Shown here: positions 23,176-35,800 of the stretch, in pieces
Numbering within the stretch: position 1 is the stretch's first letter
Layout of the letters: the number at the start of each line of letters is the position of its first letter
Source of the DNA: Nageia nagi
Taxonomy: Eukaryota > Pinophyta
Direction of reading: 5' to 3'
NCBI GenBank assembly: GCA_050084985.1
Contig: JBITNC010000001.1
Coordinates: 58,404,001-58,468,000, forward strand
Length of the DNA stretch: 64,000 nt
The notes under the pieces: generated by a model
Seen by the model: only the letters and a program-made list of their open reading frames with translations
The model's database searches: none
What the model was told of the DNA's origin: nothing
Program-made: the position numbers and the translations under genes

Positions 23176-23180
23176 AATCT
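23176..23180. repeat. Right target-site duplication AATCT
   Basis: Identical to 14168-14172 on the other side of the copia element. Confidence 0.93.
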
Positions 23181-24010
23181 TACATGGTTTGGCACTAATT
23201 AAGAAAGCATGGTCCAATAAAACTTGATATCTCTACAAATACCATCTATCAAATGAAGGTAAAAGTTCTCTCTCCATCATATAATATCATATGGATACTC
23301 TACATGATTAGCAAAACCAAAAATGATAAGTCCAAAAGGATGAGCAACTACAATATGTTCATATGCCCAAGCTTTTAGAGTGATTTTAATAGAAAGTGAG
23401 GCTCTATGACCTTATGAATAGAAGAATAATTCACTATAATTTTTTTCTAGTAAGGTCAGTGCCCAAGTATATATGGTGCCATGTTGCATCATGTCTACCA
23501 CAACTAGTAATAAGGACTATGGAAATCTCTTACTGCTAGTATATGGAAGGGCATAATAGTGAATCATGACTATCAAATAGGAAAACCTAATACTTCCCTA
23601 TAGGTCATCCATCCAATACTAGTAATAGTGAATATCCCCTTATCTAATCTCAAATGCAATAGTATCCACTCTATCAGCTCCATTCAAATAAGCAATAGTT
23701 GATAAAGCATCATCTCAATCGATCGTATACTAGATCCATCAATCATGAATGGGAAGATGATATAAGTAATGGATATCCTCCATCGTGATGGTCATCTCCC
23801 CTATTCAAAGATGAAAAGTGGAGGTAGTATAATCCCACCTCTCAAGTAGGGAATCCAAGAGAGGATACTCTCAATGTATGCGACTTATGAATGGTCCAAC
23901 TCTAAAAACCATAGTTTGGAAAAAGGTATAGTCTATGGCCATAAGGAATTGGCATCCCTCCTCAAGGATTGAAGGGTAACTCCCTTTAGGTTTGAACACA
24001 TCTTGAACTT
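23176..24010 (-). pseudogene. 5' part of a PMD (plant mobile domain) gene
   Basis: The minus strand carries a clear but broken plant mobile domain. In order: MVFRVGPFISRIH (near 23880-23915), LLDSLLERWDYTTSTFHL (near 23808-23860), GEMTITMEDIHYLYHLPIHD (near 23740-23800), TIYTWALTLLE (near 23465-23500), and ITLKAWAYEHIVVAHPFGL (near 23325-23385). PMD proteins share exactly this layout: an ERW...TFHLP motif, a GEMTIT-like motif, and a WAWEH motif. Premature stops, for example after TFHL, and frameshifts make it a pseudogene. The reading continues at 14172 on the other side of the copia element. PMD genes occur both as host genes needed for meristem and silencing functions and as cargo of transposable elements. 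Confidence 0.8.
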
Positions 24011-25662
24011 AGAAAATAAACATAGCTAAGCTAAGTTAAAAAAATGTGATTAAAGGATATATGTCAACAATCGAGCACCCTAGCTATAGAGTTACTAGCG
24101 TTTGACCCAAAACACAGGTGATTCTACAAACCCTTAACCTTGGTCATCGATCGTGGTAGAGGGTTTTAATTTTTTTTCAAAAAAAATAAAAATTAAGCCT
24201 AAAACAAAAAACTAAATTGTTGAAATTAGTTAAATATGAAAATTAACAATACTATGATTTTCATTTTTTGAATTAAACCTTGAAAATGATACAATAAGAA
24301 AAAATTTCAAAAGAGGGGCTTTAAAACCCTACCTCCTCCCTAATTAGCCTCATTCAGCTAGTTGGTCTTCTCCTCAATAGTATGCTAACCCATAAATATG
24401 ATAGGGTGTAAAAGGTACTAGTTCATTGTGAAAAAGGGGAGACAAGAAAGAGATAAAAATCTAACCAATCACAAAATACAAATTAGAAAATGACATTTGA
24501 ATTTTCTTTTTTTATCCTATTTGCACCCTTGAACATTGATGATTTAAGGTTGAACACTGGTGATTCGTATGAAACATCGATGAACCAACAAAATGTTAGT
24601 GACTATTAAAAAAATTAAAAAAAAAAACTATATACTTTGTAAGCCCTTCTTCTAGGATTGCATCAACAAATCATTAGAAAAGGTAAAATAAAAGTACATA
24701 CAGTGGTTTAATCTTAAGAGATGTCATATCATTGCTATGTGGCACATCAAAGTAAGCCCACTAATTAGCAAAAATAGGTTCCAAGTTTCTTAAAATAAAT
24801 AATCATAAAAAATTAAAATCTACAAATAGCTTCATTATTAGGTACTAAACATTATTTTTGTTATCTCCACCATCTAGAGAGATGCCAAACCATCACTATA
24901 TGGTACAAGTAAGTCCATAATCAACTAGAAATCATGGTTTTTAGTCTCTTAAAATGAGTGATAAAGATAATAATAAGTAAATAAATAATAAATATTTTCA
25001 AAACTGCCAAAGAAGAGTAAAAAATAAAAAATAATGAGACTTCCTCCTAAGAGTGTGTATAATGAATTCTAGAAAAGGCAATTCATAACCCTTAAAACCC
25101 TCTAGTAGGTAACCTTAAAAAAAATGACAATAGAAATATGTCAACATTAAGCAAGACCTTGGCTCAACCAAACAATTCAAAGTAAATGTATAAAGAGATT
25201 AAGGCTCTCAAACACTTCAAGCTTTGAAAATCAAACATGACTTAAAAGCATGGAATGACCTTTTGCGCAAGATCATCATATAACCTCATTGTCAAGATAA
25301 AAGGCAATAAAATCAAATGACTATGCACAAGATAATCTTATCATCACATACTTGCTTTGAAATGTAGAGACGAACTAAGAGTCTAATCACACAACTACCA
25401 CAAATAAGCACCCAATATGGAAATTGATATAAGTAATGTTTTGGTATACATCAAATCTATTTTCAAAATGCATTTAGTGGAAAAGGTGAAAATATGGTTT
25501 AATCAATATTCAATTAACCAAGTTTGACTTATCCAAGAGACTAAATCAATTTTAGACATCAACCTAAGAGTTGAACATCCAAGTCAGGGAACTTGAACAT
25601 GCCCACCTTTTCAAACAAAGGAAATTTTTGAATTATCCCCTACTTTGATCAGTAGATAATTC
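24011..25662. other. No gene; contains a hairpin near its right end
   Basis: AT-rich, with no recognisable coding sequence. At 25625-25667 TTTTTGAATTATC and GATAATTCAAAAA form an inverted repeat around a short AGTA/TACT inner stem, directly before the candidate polypurine tract. The stretch may be the 3' untranslated region of a retroelement or the upstream region of the PMD gene. Confidence 0.4.
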
Positions 25663-25676
25663 AAAAATAGGAAAAA
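25663..25676 (+). promoter_or_regulatory. Candidate polypurine tract
   Basis: AAAAATAGGAAAAA directly precedes TGTAGACATCC, which looks like the 5' end of a plant gypsy LTR. One T interrupts the purine run. This is moderate evidence only, since no second LTR copy is in the window. Confidence 0.4.
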
Positions 25677-27560
25677 TGTAGACATCCAAAAATGACCCTC
25701 ATTCGAAAGAGACCAAAATTAATGTGTATTATAAAAGTTATACTAAATGACCAATCGCTAGCAATTAATCCTAGTATCTAGTGACTCAAACCAATTGCTG
25801 ACATCCTATACCTAATTGCCAACAACCTAGTACTTATCCAGGCCAAAAATAGATATGCACTTGAACTGTATTATTGGTTTGGTAGCTGCACAGATAGAAT
25901 CATGACTATTTTGGACTTGAATGAGATTTTAAGTTAGGTTGTTGGCCCCTAAATTTAAAAATTGAATAAAATCAAAAAGTTATAAATTAAACCTTCATGA
26001 ATGAAGAAAGAGACTTAAATTGAAGTAAAATTACCTTGTAGGAGGATAAGTACAAGAAGTTAGAGTCCCACTTTTGGCCAAAAAGTGGAACTATTTTACT
26101 TGATTTTTATGTTTCATCACAATTGATATCAAAATTTGAATTACCTAGAGTTGAATTCTTGAAAAAGGTCACTCTAATGAAAATTTAGTGCTTGAAGTCT
26201 TGTTTTCAAATATGTAATTTATTTCAATACCCATATTATAGAAGTAAAATTTTGATAGGCATGTTTAAAACCCACTATTTAAATAATACAGTTTTAGAAC
26301 CACACCCCCATCATGTCCCTCAAGCATAATTGGACCTAAATTAAAATATTTTCTTAAATCCTTTTGGGTAAAGATACCTAAGATGTTAAATATTGTGGAG
26401 TATCTTTTTTTGTAATTTTTTCATGAAAATTAGTTTTTTATTAATTTTTTATTAGACCTAATCATCATTTCAAAAAATGCTCATGTCCCTCAAGCATAAT
26501 TCAACCTAAACTTATTATTTTTAATTATTATTTTTTTTAATTATGAATTTTTTTTTGCAAATTATGTACATATATTTTATTTTTCATAATTCCAAAAAGA
26601 TAAAAAGTTATTTAGCAAATACAAAACCCTATGTTTCAAAGTCTATGGACCCTCTTTCATTAGAAATTATATTAAAAATAAAAAATTTAATCCAATTATA
26701 AAATAAATAGCATATTTGAAATCTACTCTCTCTCATCCATAATCCTATAGAATTCATGAAAAAATGCTTTGAATTGCATCATCAAACACATGTTCAAAGT
26801 TGATAAACTCCATTACCATTGTTACGACCATGAAGTTGCAAGTCCAAAGCTAAGGTTCATATCACTGCACCTAATTTCAAGTGAAAAGGGTAGGTAAAAT
26901 TTTTGAATTTAAAGATCAAGATCATGAGAAGGTGGGTTCATACGAGGTGGGATCCTGATCCCCTCACCTATTTATAGTATTATAATACTGTGATCTTGGG
27001 GGGTGGGATCCCAACCCCTAAGATCTTGGTCTTGGATTGGGGATCCCAAACTAGCCAAGATAGAGATCTTGACCCCTGGGATCCCAACCTTGCATTAAAA
27101 AAAATAAATTCCCACTTGTTCCTTCAAAGTGGGACTAAACTTCTTACACTTACCCAAGATTTCATTCAAAACTTTTTGAGAGTTAAGTACTTTTGTTATA
27201 CACTTGTTTATGTATTTTGATTCAATGTATGATGTTTTTTATGTGAACAATTACATTTGATATGTTATTTTGGCACGTGTATAGAGTCCACAAGTGCTAA
27301 GACAAGAAATGCTAAAGGAATCATATGGCAAGAACCAAAAAAGAACAAGAGCCAAAGTGGAAATGCAGTAGAAGAGAAGATTCATCAAAATCTAGCTCTA
27401 GTATCAAAAATGCCAATGATTGAGCTCAGATGCTAGAGATTCAAACTAAATGCCAATTATTACACATTGATCATCAACAACTCCATAAAAGCCTAAGGAG
27501 GCTCTAAAACACAATTTTGTAAAATCCCTTCAAGCAAGGTTGCAAATCTAGAGATTCATT
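25677..27560 (+). repeat. Candidate 3' LTR of gypsy element 1 (right end unknown)
   Basis: It starts TGTAGACATCC behind a polypurine tract. A TATA-like TATTTATAG lies at 26969-26977, followed by GC-richer sequence with three GGGATCCC palindromes (27005, 27040, 27078), as an LTR promoter and R region might have. The end is not certain; I give only an approximate limit. If correct, this LTR pairs with one outside the window to the left and encloses gypsy element 1, the PMD gene and the nested copia. The alternative is an unrelated solo LTR. Confidence 0.35.
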
Positions 27561-30500
27561 TTGTAACATTTGAGGTCACTTGAGAGAGTAATAAAATACA
27601 TATTGGTATTTAATGTGTATTTGTCTTGTTTGCTAATAGGTTACTTTTTTAGGTCAATAAGAGGCATCTATGTGCCTTCTTTAGGAGGAGTTTATACTAA
27701 ATATGAAGCTTGGTTCTTGGGTGTTTCCTTGCATCTCTTCTTGGGACTGCTAGTTTCAATAGCAAACCCATTAATGTCATCCGAACTTATGTTTACAAAA
27801 TTTGGTTATGAGGCTTTGGTATTCATGCATTTGTATGTGAATCCTCCATCAACCACCATATATAACTGATACTAATATATTAGACATGATTCTAATACAT
27901 GATAATCATTGTAAGTTATGCACCAATCCATACTTTTGGTATCTAATTCTTTCGATGATAAGTTAATTTGGTCTTCTTCCTTCTTCACATATGTCGTTAT
28001 TTATTCCTTTGAAGTGTAAGGGAATCTAATTTGATATCCTCCATCAAACCTCTAATTTCATTTTAGATCATTAACTTAATTTCCCATACTTCAAAGCATG
28101 TCCTTGAGTTCACTAATCTTTTTTTTACATGGTACTCTCTCATTGTTATTGAGTACTCAAAGGGGTATCAAGAGGAATATTAGGTATTGGAAGGGCTAAT
28201 CAAGTATTTATATCTTTCTGATTTGGTGTTCTTTCCATTCTAAAGTTCTTAAAAAATGAGTGATGTTCTCTAGGTATCTTAACTAGATGGGGAAGTTGAA
28301 GATGGCTATTAAGTTTCCTTAGGGAATGTAACATATGGAGTAAAAGGGAAGGTGAACCTAATCCAAAGGTTTTAGACAATAATCAATTATATTTTGGCTA
28401 CTACTACTTCTTGGTATACCACCAAAAATGTTATTTCTCTTAACATCTCTATCTTCAATGTGACATTAGGAAAAAATGCTCTCAAGAAGTACATGTATGC
28501 AAATTGATGTCAGGGTCTTTACTTGGGAAAATGGATATTTAAGTCCATTATAGACTCTTTTGCATATCTTTGGATTGTAGTGAAATGAGTAAATAAAGAG
28601 TAACAATACTTGATATCATCAAACTCCTTGATGAAAGGTTCATGTAGATGTTTATAAGTTGTAATATAACCATCTAATAAGCACCAATACCAGTCCAGTA
28701 TCTTTTCTTTGAAATATTATACCAAAAATCTTACCATTACATTTTCTTCATAAATATTATGTGTCTTGCTAGCAAAAATCACATTCAAATAATGCTAATA
28801 ATCCATCTTTCTAGTACCATAATAGTATGGGATATACTTCAAGGCATTATATGGAATAGTTAATGGATTGGTCATATTTAACAAACCAATCATATTTCAT
28901 TTGGGGTAGATCTGAGTTTCTACTTCAATAGCTATTATTATCACCATGTTGAATGTCAAAAATAAGGTTTGAGCAAGAGGTTTTGCTTGAACTAGAATGT
29001 TAGTGAAAGAATTTAGATCAAGTTCATAGGACTTGGAAAGATCTTTGCTTTTCTTATCCTAAGATCTTACAAACATGAACTCAAATTGAACTTTGGAAGA
29101 ATTTATATATTACTAATGAGTTATTTCCCAAATTTAGTTATGTTAGAGATAGCAATTATGAATATAACTAACCTTATTTTGTAGATTTTTTAATAATATC
29201 TTTGACAATCTTATATCTTTTTAAAATAGGTGGGATGAGGTCCCATCGAGCATTCTATAAAAGTAATTATTGATTGAGATTTTGCAATATTCATGTTCCC
29301 ATAAATAGTAACCAAATGAGCTACTATGTATTAACTAGTTTTCAATATTCAACCTCTATTATGAAGCTCGATAGCTTATCTATTGGGATAGTATCCCCTC
29401 AAGGGAGGATATACTACACTACTTTATGAAAGGGTAGGGTGTAGGAATGAAATCAAAGATAAGAGTGTAAGAAAGATATTAAAATAGATATCATTTACCA
29501 ATGTGTGCTTCCTATGTGTAATGGATTAAAGGATAAATAAATTAACAACTACAAATCAATATCACCTATGTTAGCAATCCTAGCCAAATATATCACTAAC
29601 ATACACTAATTCAATATTATCTCATGAATTCATGAAGCATACACAACGATTTAAGCACATACATGAACAAATAATTAAGGAAAGGTTAAACATATAATAA
29701 TTGTATTCAAAAAATAGCTTTAATAATATTATAGAGGTAAAACACTTGAATATCTGACCATGATTACATAAAAATACCTTATATTTATTGGCAAAAATAT
29801 ATCAAAATATATTTGAAATACAAATTCAAATTTAAATACTACTAATGATCATTGTTTGATTACATCAAAATAAACTTGGATGAATTTCCATAATACTATA
29901 ATATCCCATTAGTATGGCATGCATAGCTTTCTTGATCTAGCGGTACTCTGTAACTGCTCAACTCCTCAACCTAAATTTTCAATGAATAACTCTATTGGAA
30001 CTACTTCTTCTGCATTCAAAATCCCATTGAAACTTCATCAACTAAATTGATTATACCTTTGAAATTTGTATGTCTAGTTATGGATGGATTACAACCTTCT
30101 ACCTCATTTTAAGAATTAAGTTCTTGATATTTGTAACTACCTTTTTATTTTTTGGAGAGATTAATTCTATACTAGTTGATTAGGAATCATTAAGGTCACC
30201 AATTTACTTCTATCTTCATATTTGAGCTCCAAACTCCTTCTAGGCATTTACTTCTATTTTTTTGATGTCATCTATCTCTTTGGCTTAGAATCAATGCAAG
30301 AACTAGTTGTTATGATTTTCTAATGTCATTGTTTCATATTGCGAGCCTTCTAGGGATTTGCATGCATGTCCTAAAATGATATTTTTGATATCATTGCTCT
30401 CGAACCCCTAATAATTAATTCAAACTCTGCTTACTTGACCTTGATGATGCCATATAGCCATTTGTTGATTATTCCTATGAGCTTTTGTGCATTTTTTACC

Positions 30501-31442
30501 TTTACTTTTTATGTTATAAAATCTTCATCAGAACTTAGGATTGGTTCCCCAATATTTAGTGTAAACTTTGATTTCTTGGATTTAATGATGTCACTTGTCT
30601 TGCATTGAGCCTTTTCATTATTTTCCTCATTAACATCCTCTTTTTCTTTTGATTATTTTATTTATCTTACCAACCTAGATTTAGACTATATTTTTTATCA
30701 TGATTTCAACACTTTATTTACCTTGGTAATTTTGATTTATTAGTATCATCTATTAAAACCATGCCTATTAATTTGATCATAACATCATTGCCTTGGGAAC
30801 CCCAACACTTAGTGTATTTGGAGCTCTTCTCCTTCTAAGCACTTCACTTGGTTTCAATGTTTATATCATCAACTAGAAATGTTCTTTTTATTTATATTTT
30901 ATCCATTTTTATGCATCAATAATAGTTTCTATGATACATAAATAAATACTTCACCATTTAACATATAAAATAAACTATACAAGCCATTAACTAATGAATT
31001 TTAGTATATTTTTATACAACACTCTTATGAACCAACAGTGACATGAATCTTCTTACAACCTATACATTTCCTTACAATATTCTTAGTTTCTTTATGTTCT
31101 TTGAAGGTGACATATCAAATATGTATTTGACCTTCTTTTGATAAATTTCAGTTCTCCTTTTTGAAATAATGAAGCCTAATAGTTTCCCACTTGAGATACC
31201 AAAGATACATTTTTGAGGTTTTTGTATGATCTTATACTATTTTAATCTTTCAAATATAATGGTAATGTCCTTTAGGTGATCCTCTTTTTTGTGTGATTTA
31301 TGTTGAATGTAGAGCCTTATTATGGTTTAATCCTTCCATTTCTCATTTTATAGTCTCAACCAATATACTGGCCAATAGTTCAATCAAACAATCAGCTAGT
31401 CAATCAATCAACGTATTGATTAGGTGATGGATGATGATGGAA
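27561..31442. other. No recognised gene
   Basis: Stop-dense in all frames apart from a chance 99-codon frame at 27570-27869. Between 29950 and 30850 short phrases recur loosely (variants of TTTGATGTCATCT and CCCCAACACTTAGTG), hinting at an old degenerate tandem repeat. Their translations are low-complexity and give no family. Confidence 0.4.
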
Positions 31443-32020
31443 GTGTTACTAAGTAACCAAGCCTATCACATCTAGTTCACTTTAGCTAGTTGGTCTGATA
31501 CATATTGATTATGAAATAGAAAGTGTTAAACTCCATTTTGGTTATTCAAAAACATATCCAAACTTATCTTAATTGCATATTTGGGGGTTACAAATAGGGT
31601 GGGGAGTTACTCCATTGTTTCCTTGACCACTTTTGGGGTGAATGTGGTTTGGTATGCCTCCTATAAATAAATATTCTTGTATTGGGATTGAAAGGTGTAG
31701 ATTTTATTATGTTATTGATTTAATGTGTTCATGTTTGAAGGTTTTAGAGAAATTTGTATAGCAATTTCGTTGTACTCCAAAGTGAAGGTTGTAGCAAGGT
31801 TATGCTTCTAGTTTGTTTCTTAGAGGACTTGGAAGATTGATGATAATACAAAGGGTTGAAATATTCTTCATGGAGTACATATTGTGTGAGCCACATTAAT
31901 TTATTATCTCACTTTATTTGTGTAATTGATTACTATTTTTTATTCATTATATTTTTTACTTCATTTACAAGGAGTAGAAGGATTATAATCAAGTTTATAT
32001 GCAATTATTTGAACCTAACA
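31443..32020 (+). repeat. 5' LTR of copia element 2 (start inferred)
   Basis: The right end is well placed: ...CCTAACA at 32020, two bases before a tRNA-iMet-type PBS. The left end is inferred from TGTTAC at 31443, which pairs loosely with the CTAACA end. A TATA box TATAAATAA lies at 31662-31670. No second LTR is present because the element is cut at 34463, so the left limit cannot be verified. Confidence 0.55.
31662..31670 (+). promoter_or_regulatory. TATA box in the copia element 2 LTR
   Basis: TATAAATAA, about 360 bases before the LTR end, at a position suitable for the LTR promoter. Confidence 0.55.
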
Positions 32021-32022
32021 AG

Positions 32023-32034
32023 TGGTATCAAAGC
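32023..32034 (+). promoter_or_regulatory. Primer-binding site of copia element 2
   Basis: TGGTATCAAAGC, differing by one base from the common plant copia PBS TGGTATCAGAGC complementary to initiator tRNA-Met, two bases after the LTR end CTAACA. Confidence 0.85.
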
Positions 32035-32099
32035 TTGTTGTTTTGTTGTATTTTTCTTGGTGAATTTTGTTTGTAGATTGGAACCAAAAGGAGAATATG

Positions 32100-32910
32100 A
32101 AAGAAGAAGGAAGTAAGAAGGTTGAGAGATTCAATGGGAAAGGTTTTCAATTTTTGAGAATGCAAATGGAAGAGTACCTCTACCAACCTCTTGATATAGG
32201 AGTAATAAACCCTCATTCATGAGTGATGAAGATTGAAATTCATTGGATAGAAAGGCTTTAGAGGTTGTTAGAATTTATCTAAGTTCTAGTGCAACTTTTA
32301 ATATTTCAAGAGAGAAAACAACTAAAGGTGTAATGGAAAAACTTGCTAAAATGTATGAAAAACCATCCATCTCAAATATAATATACTTAATGAAAGAATT
32401 ATTTAACATGAATATGAATGAAGGTATTTTAGTACAAGATCATATTAATGAGTTTAATATAGTCACAAATCAATTAAGTTCAACCAAGATTGAGTTTGAA
32501 GATAAAATAAGATATTTAGTAATATTGTGTTCTCTTTCAAATAGTTGTAATATTTTTGTCATGGTTGTTAGTAACTCTTCTTCTAATGCAAATTTGGTCT
32601 TTGATGAAATTGTTAGAACTATACTAAGTGAATATGTGAGAAGAATTTTTACATGTGAAAGTTACAATGCTTCTCTCATAATGGAGATAAGAGAAAGATC
32701 AAAGGAAAGGAGAAGCAATTCAAGGGGTAAATCCAAAGGGAGATCACAATCAAAGATAAAATTATATTGGAATGTTGACATTGTAATGAAAAGGTTCACA
32801 TTAAAAAGGATTATTGGAATAGAAAATCCAAAGAAGTAGATGGTAGGAATAATAATGAAAGCACAAGTAATCAAGAAGCAAAAATAGTTGGTGAGATATT
32901 GCAAGATGCT
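32100..32910 (+). pseudogene. Copia element 2 gag
   Basis: Gag of a + strand copia element, different from the one at 14-23 kb. The opening reads KVERFNGKGFQFLRMQMEEY near 32120-32180. After a frame change comes an open stretch of 198 codons (32243-32839) with ISREKTTKGVMEKLAKMYEK, then SISNIIYLMKELFNMNMNEG and HINEFNIVTNQLSS, and a Ser/Arg/Lys-rich tail (SRGKSKGRSQSK). All are typical of the copia family with SRSKSRG-type gag tails. The zinc knuckle that normally follows is lost to a frameshift near 32770-32840. Confidence 0.88.
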
Positions 32911-32924
32911 CTAATAATGTCCCT

Positions 32925-33960
32925 TGATAAAAAATGGTAACTATTGGGTAATTGATTTGGTTGCTTCATTTTATGCTACCTCACATAAATAATATTTCGC
33001 AAACTACACACAAGGTGAATATGGTCAATTCTTATTAGGTAATACACACACATGCAAAATTATTGGTATTGGTAATATAACAATGAAATTATTGATGCAC
33101 AATATACTCTTTATTATGCAAGACACATTCTAGATCTTAAAAGAAATATTATATTAACTAAATTGGATAAGGAAGGGTATATGGTTGCATTTGATAATTC
33201 TAGTTGGAAGCTCACAAACTTGGTTCAATGGTGGTTGCAAAAGGTAACTTGGTAGGAACATTTTATTTTCTTACAAATATCTTTGATTACTCCATAAATA
33301 TTATTTCAATAGGTGAAGATGCAACACTATTGCATAATAGACTTAGGAACATGACTGAGAAAGGTATGAAAATCTTACACTCTAAATGCTTGCTTTCAAA
33401 TCTAAAAGAGATTGATATGGGATTTTATTAAGATTATGTCTATGGTAAACAAAGAAGAGCTAGTTTTCTAAAAGTTGGAAAAGAAAATAAAAGTTGAAAG
33501 TTAGAGTTGTTTCATATAGATGTGTGGGATCTTTCACAAGTTAGCTCACTTAGTGGCTTATCTTACTTTGTCACTTTTAGTGATATTACTTTACTAGAAA
33601 TACATTAGTAAATTGCATTAAGAGTAAATATGATGTGTTTGAAATATTTAAGGTATGTAAGGCATTATTTGAAAATGAAACAAGTTTAAAATTAAAATAT
33701 CTCAAATATGATAATGCTGGTGAATTTTCTAGTAAAGAGTTTCATACATTTTGTGCATATAATGGCATTAGAAAAATTAAGGTGGTTCCTAGAACTCTAT
33801 AGTAAAATGGGGTTATGGAAAGAATGAATAGGATTATCTTAAAAAGGGCTATAATCTTGAGGATACATGCAATATTACCTTTAAATATTTGGGCTAATGT
33901 TATTGATAGTATAATTTACTTGATTAACAAGGGTCTATCTATGTATTTAGATGGAGGCAT
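32925..33960 (+). pseudogene. Copia element 2 protease and integrase
   Basis: Protease: YWVIDLVASFYATSHK near 32940, where the normal DSG triad reads DLV, so the active site is damaged. Pre-integrase: TLLHNRLRNMTEKGMKILHS (ORF 33204-33431), the usual LWHQRLGHMSEKGM-like region with its Trp and one His altered. Integrase core: FHIDVWD near 33510, KYDNAGEFSSKEF near 33705-33745, and GVMERMNR near 33813, so the three acidic catalytic positions are still recognisable although frames are broken by stops. Confidence 0.85.
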
Positions 33961-34463
33961 TCTAGAGGATATGTGGATAGGTAGAAATGTGAATTACTCA
34001 TTCATAAGAGTATTTGGTTTTGATTTGTTTGCACATATTGATAAACAATGTAGAAAACAACTTGATGCAAAGTCACAAAAATGCTATTTCATTGGGTATG
34101 GAGTTGATGGTTTGCATTAAAAGTTATAAGATGTTGTATTCAATGAGAAAAGCATGTAAAAATATAGGTAGTAGGTTGTGCAAAAGGAAAAGGAAGAGGA
34201 ATCTAGATTTGTAACTCTTGATGATATTGATGAGAATGAGAAACCTAAAGAGCAAGTTGAAGCACTTCTATAACAAGAACACCAAACTCCACCTATAGTT
34301 GTGAGAAGGTCTTTAAGGATTTGTAAATCTCTTGAACATTATTATCCTTCTCTTTATTATCTACTTTTATACAAACATTAGTGAACCTAAGTATTTTGAT
34401 GAAGCCATGCAGGGTAGTACATGGATTAAGTGGGAGCATGTCATGAAGGAAGATGATGAAACC
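33961..34463 (+). pseudogene. Copia element 2 integrase tail, 3'-truncated at the start of RT
   Basis: FDLFAHIDKQCRKQLDAKSQ near 34020-34080 and KCYFIGYGVDG near 34078-34110 mark the end of integrase. VVRRSLRICKSLEHYYPSL near 34300-34355 is the linker, and DEAMQGSTWIKWEHVMKED near 34400-34460 is the very start of RT. Similarity stops at about 34463, followed by unrelated sequence. No YVDD box, RNase H, PPT or 3' LTR follows. The element is therefore truncated by deletion or by a later insertion. Confidence 0.85.
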
Positions 34464-35483
34464 TAAACCTGGTCCCCCTAAAGTGGTCCCACTTAGATGC
34501 AACCTTACATACATATTTAATCACATTTTATCATATTTTAATCATATTTTACCTCATTATTACATATTTCTCAAGTTATGTTATTTTTTTTATGTTAGGT
34601 ACACCTAGATGACTTCAAACTTCCTACAAGGTATCATATGGTGATATCATACTTGATATAAATGTAAGTATATCTAACCTGGGAAAGCATATCAAGATTA
34701 TATCTTGATAGTCAGTACCCTACTCTTGGGTGTTTTTAAACATCACCTATTGAGAGTAGAATCTTATTATCACTTGAGCAAGTATTTGTCATCCATTTCC
34801 ATGATCATATGCTTAGATTGAATTATCAATATATTTTTTATTATTGATCCTTATTGGTAGATATCATTCTACTAAAATACTAGCACCCAAACTAACATGC
34901 ATGCCCATATTGATCTCTTGAGACCTAGTGCCTATGCTAGGATCCTTTCGCCTATTGGCCATGGGGTTTGCACATCAAGTTCATCCAGCATATGTCCAAC
35001 TTTAACATAGGTAGGGATGCACAAGTATTTATCTTACACTTGATTCCATATCTTTAGTCCATGACTTTATTTTGTATCTTGATAGCAATAGGAACCTAGT
35101 TCTATTATTGCAATGTTATTTCATGTATGTTTTATTTAGGTTAAATAGCTTATATATTACATACTTAAATGTTTATGTGTATTTAGTTCATTTAGGTCAA
35201 AACCCTAGGTGCACTAAAACAAATATCAACATGTTGGTATTCACCCATTAATAGCATATTCTTTCCATTATTTAGGGTTAGAATAAAAGTGCTCTCATAC
35301 CTACCCATTTATTTACATCAAGATTCCTATGGTTCTTATTTGCATTTGATCAAAGATTTTATGAGTGTGATAATAATGGCAAACATTGCTCTTGAATTCT
35401 TATCCAAATTAATGTAAATGCCCAAATTTTTAACTCTTATAGCTAAGGAATCTAACCCATAGCTCATATCAATAATTAAATTA
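34464..35483. other. No recognised gene
   Basis: AT-rich sequence after the copia breakpoint. It may be the leader of the gypsy gag scrap that follows, but no PBS or LTR end is visible. Confidence 0.35.
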
Positions 35484-35800
35484 GCATGAATGCTTACATT
35501 AACATGAACACTACCTTCAATTCCAATGATAATAGTAGTATGAATGTTGAAAATAATGCATCAAATTCTTGGTCTAATACAACTGACAAGATCAGATAGA
35601 TTGAATCTAAGGTTGATAATCTTGGGAATAAATTCATAATTATAATAGATTTAATTGAGAATAAAGGTAACCCCTTAAGCATAGAGATTCACAATACACT
35701 CCTTGTTGGTACAAATAAGAATCTTTAATTCTAAAAATTCAATGGTGAGATTGATCCTATAATTCATCTTCAAGGTTTTGAATATATCACTAGAACAAAA
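35484..35800 (+). pseudogene. Gypsy gag N-terminal scrap
   Basis: Asn/Ser-rich peptide, then KVDNLGNKFIIIIDLIENKG, and KFNGEIDPIIHLQGFEYITR near 35740-35795. This resembles the F-x-G-x-x-DP-x-x-HL-x-x-F entry of plant gypsy gag. It stops where a CACTA-like terminus begins. Only about 100 residues remain, so the call is tentative. Confidence 0.5.

Noticed and set aside
27570-27869. 99-codon frame with hydrophobic segments that look like a membrane protein
   Set aside because: Hydrophobicity follows from T-rich DNA; no start context, homologous family or flanking exon is seen.
29950-30850. Possible decayed gene with recurring phrases
   Set aside because: Both strands translate to low-complexity peptide with many stops; recurrence is too weak to define a unit or family.
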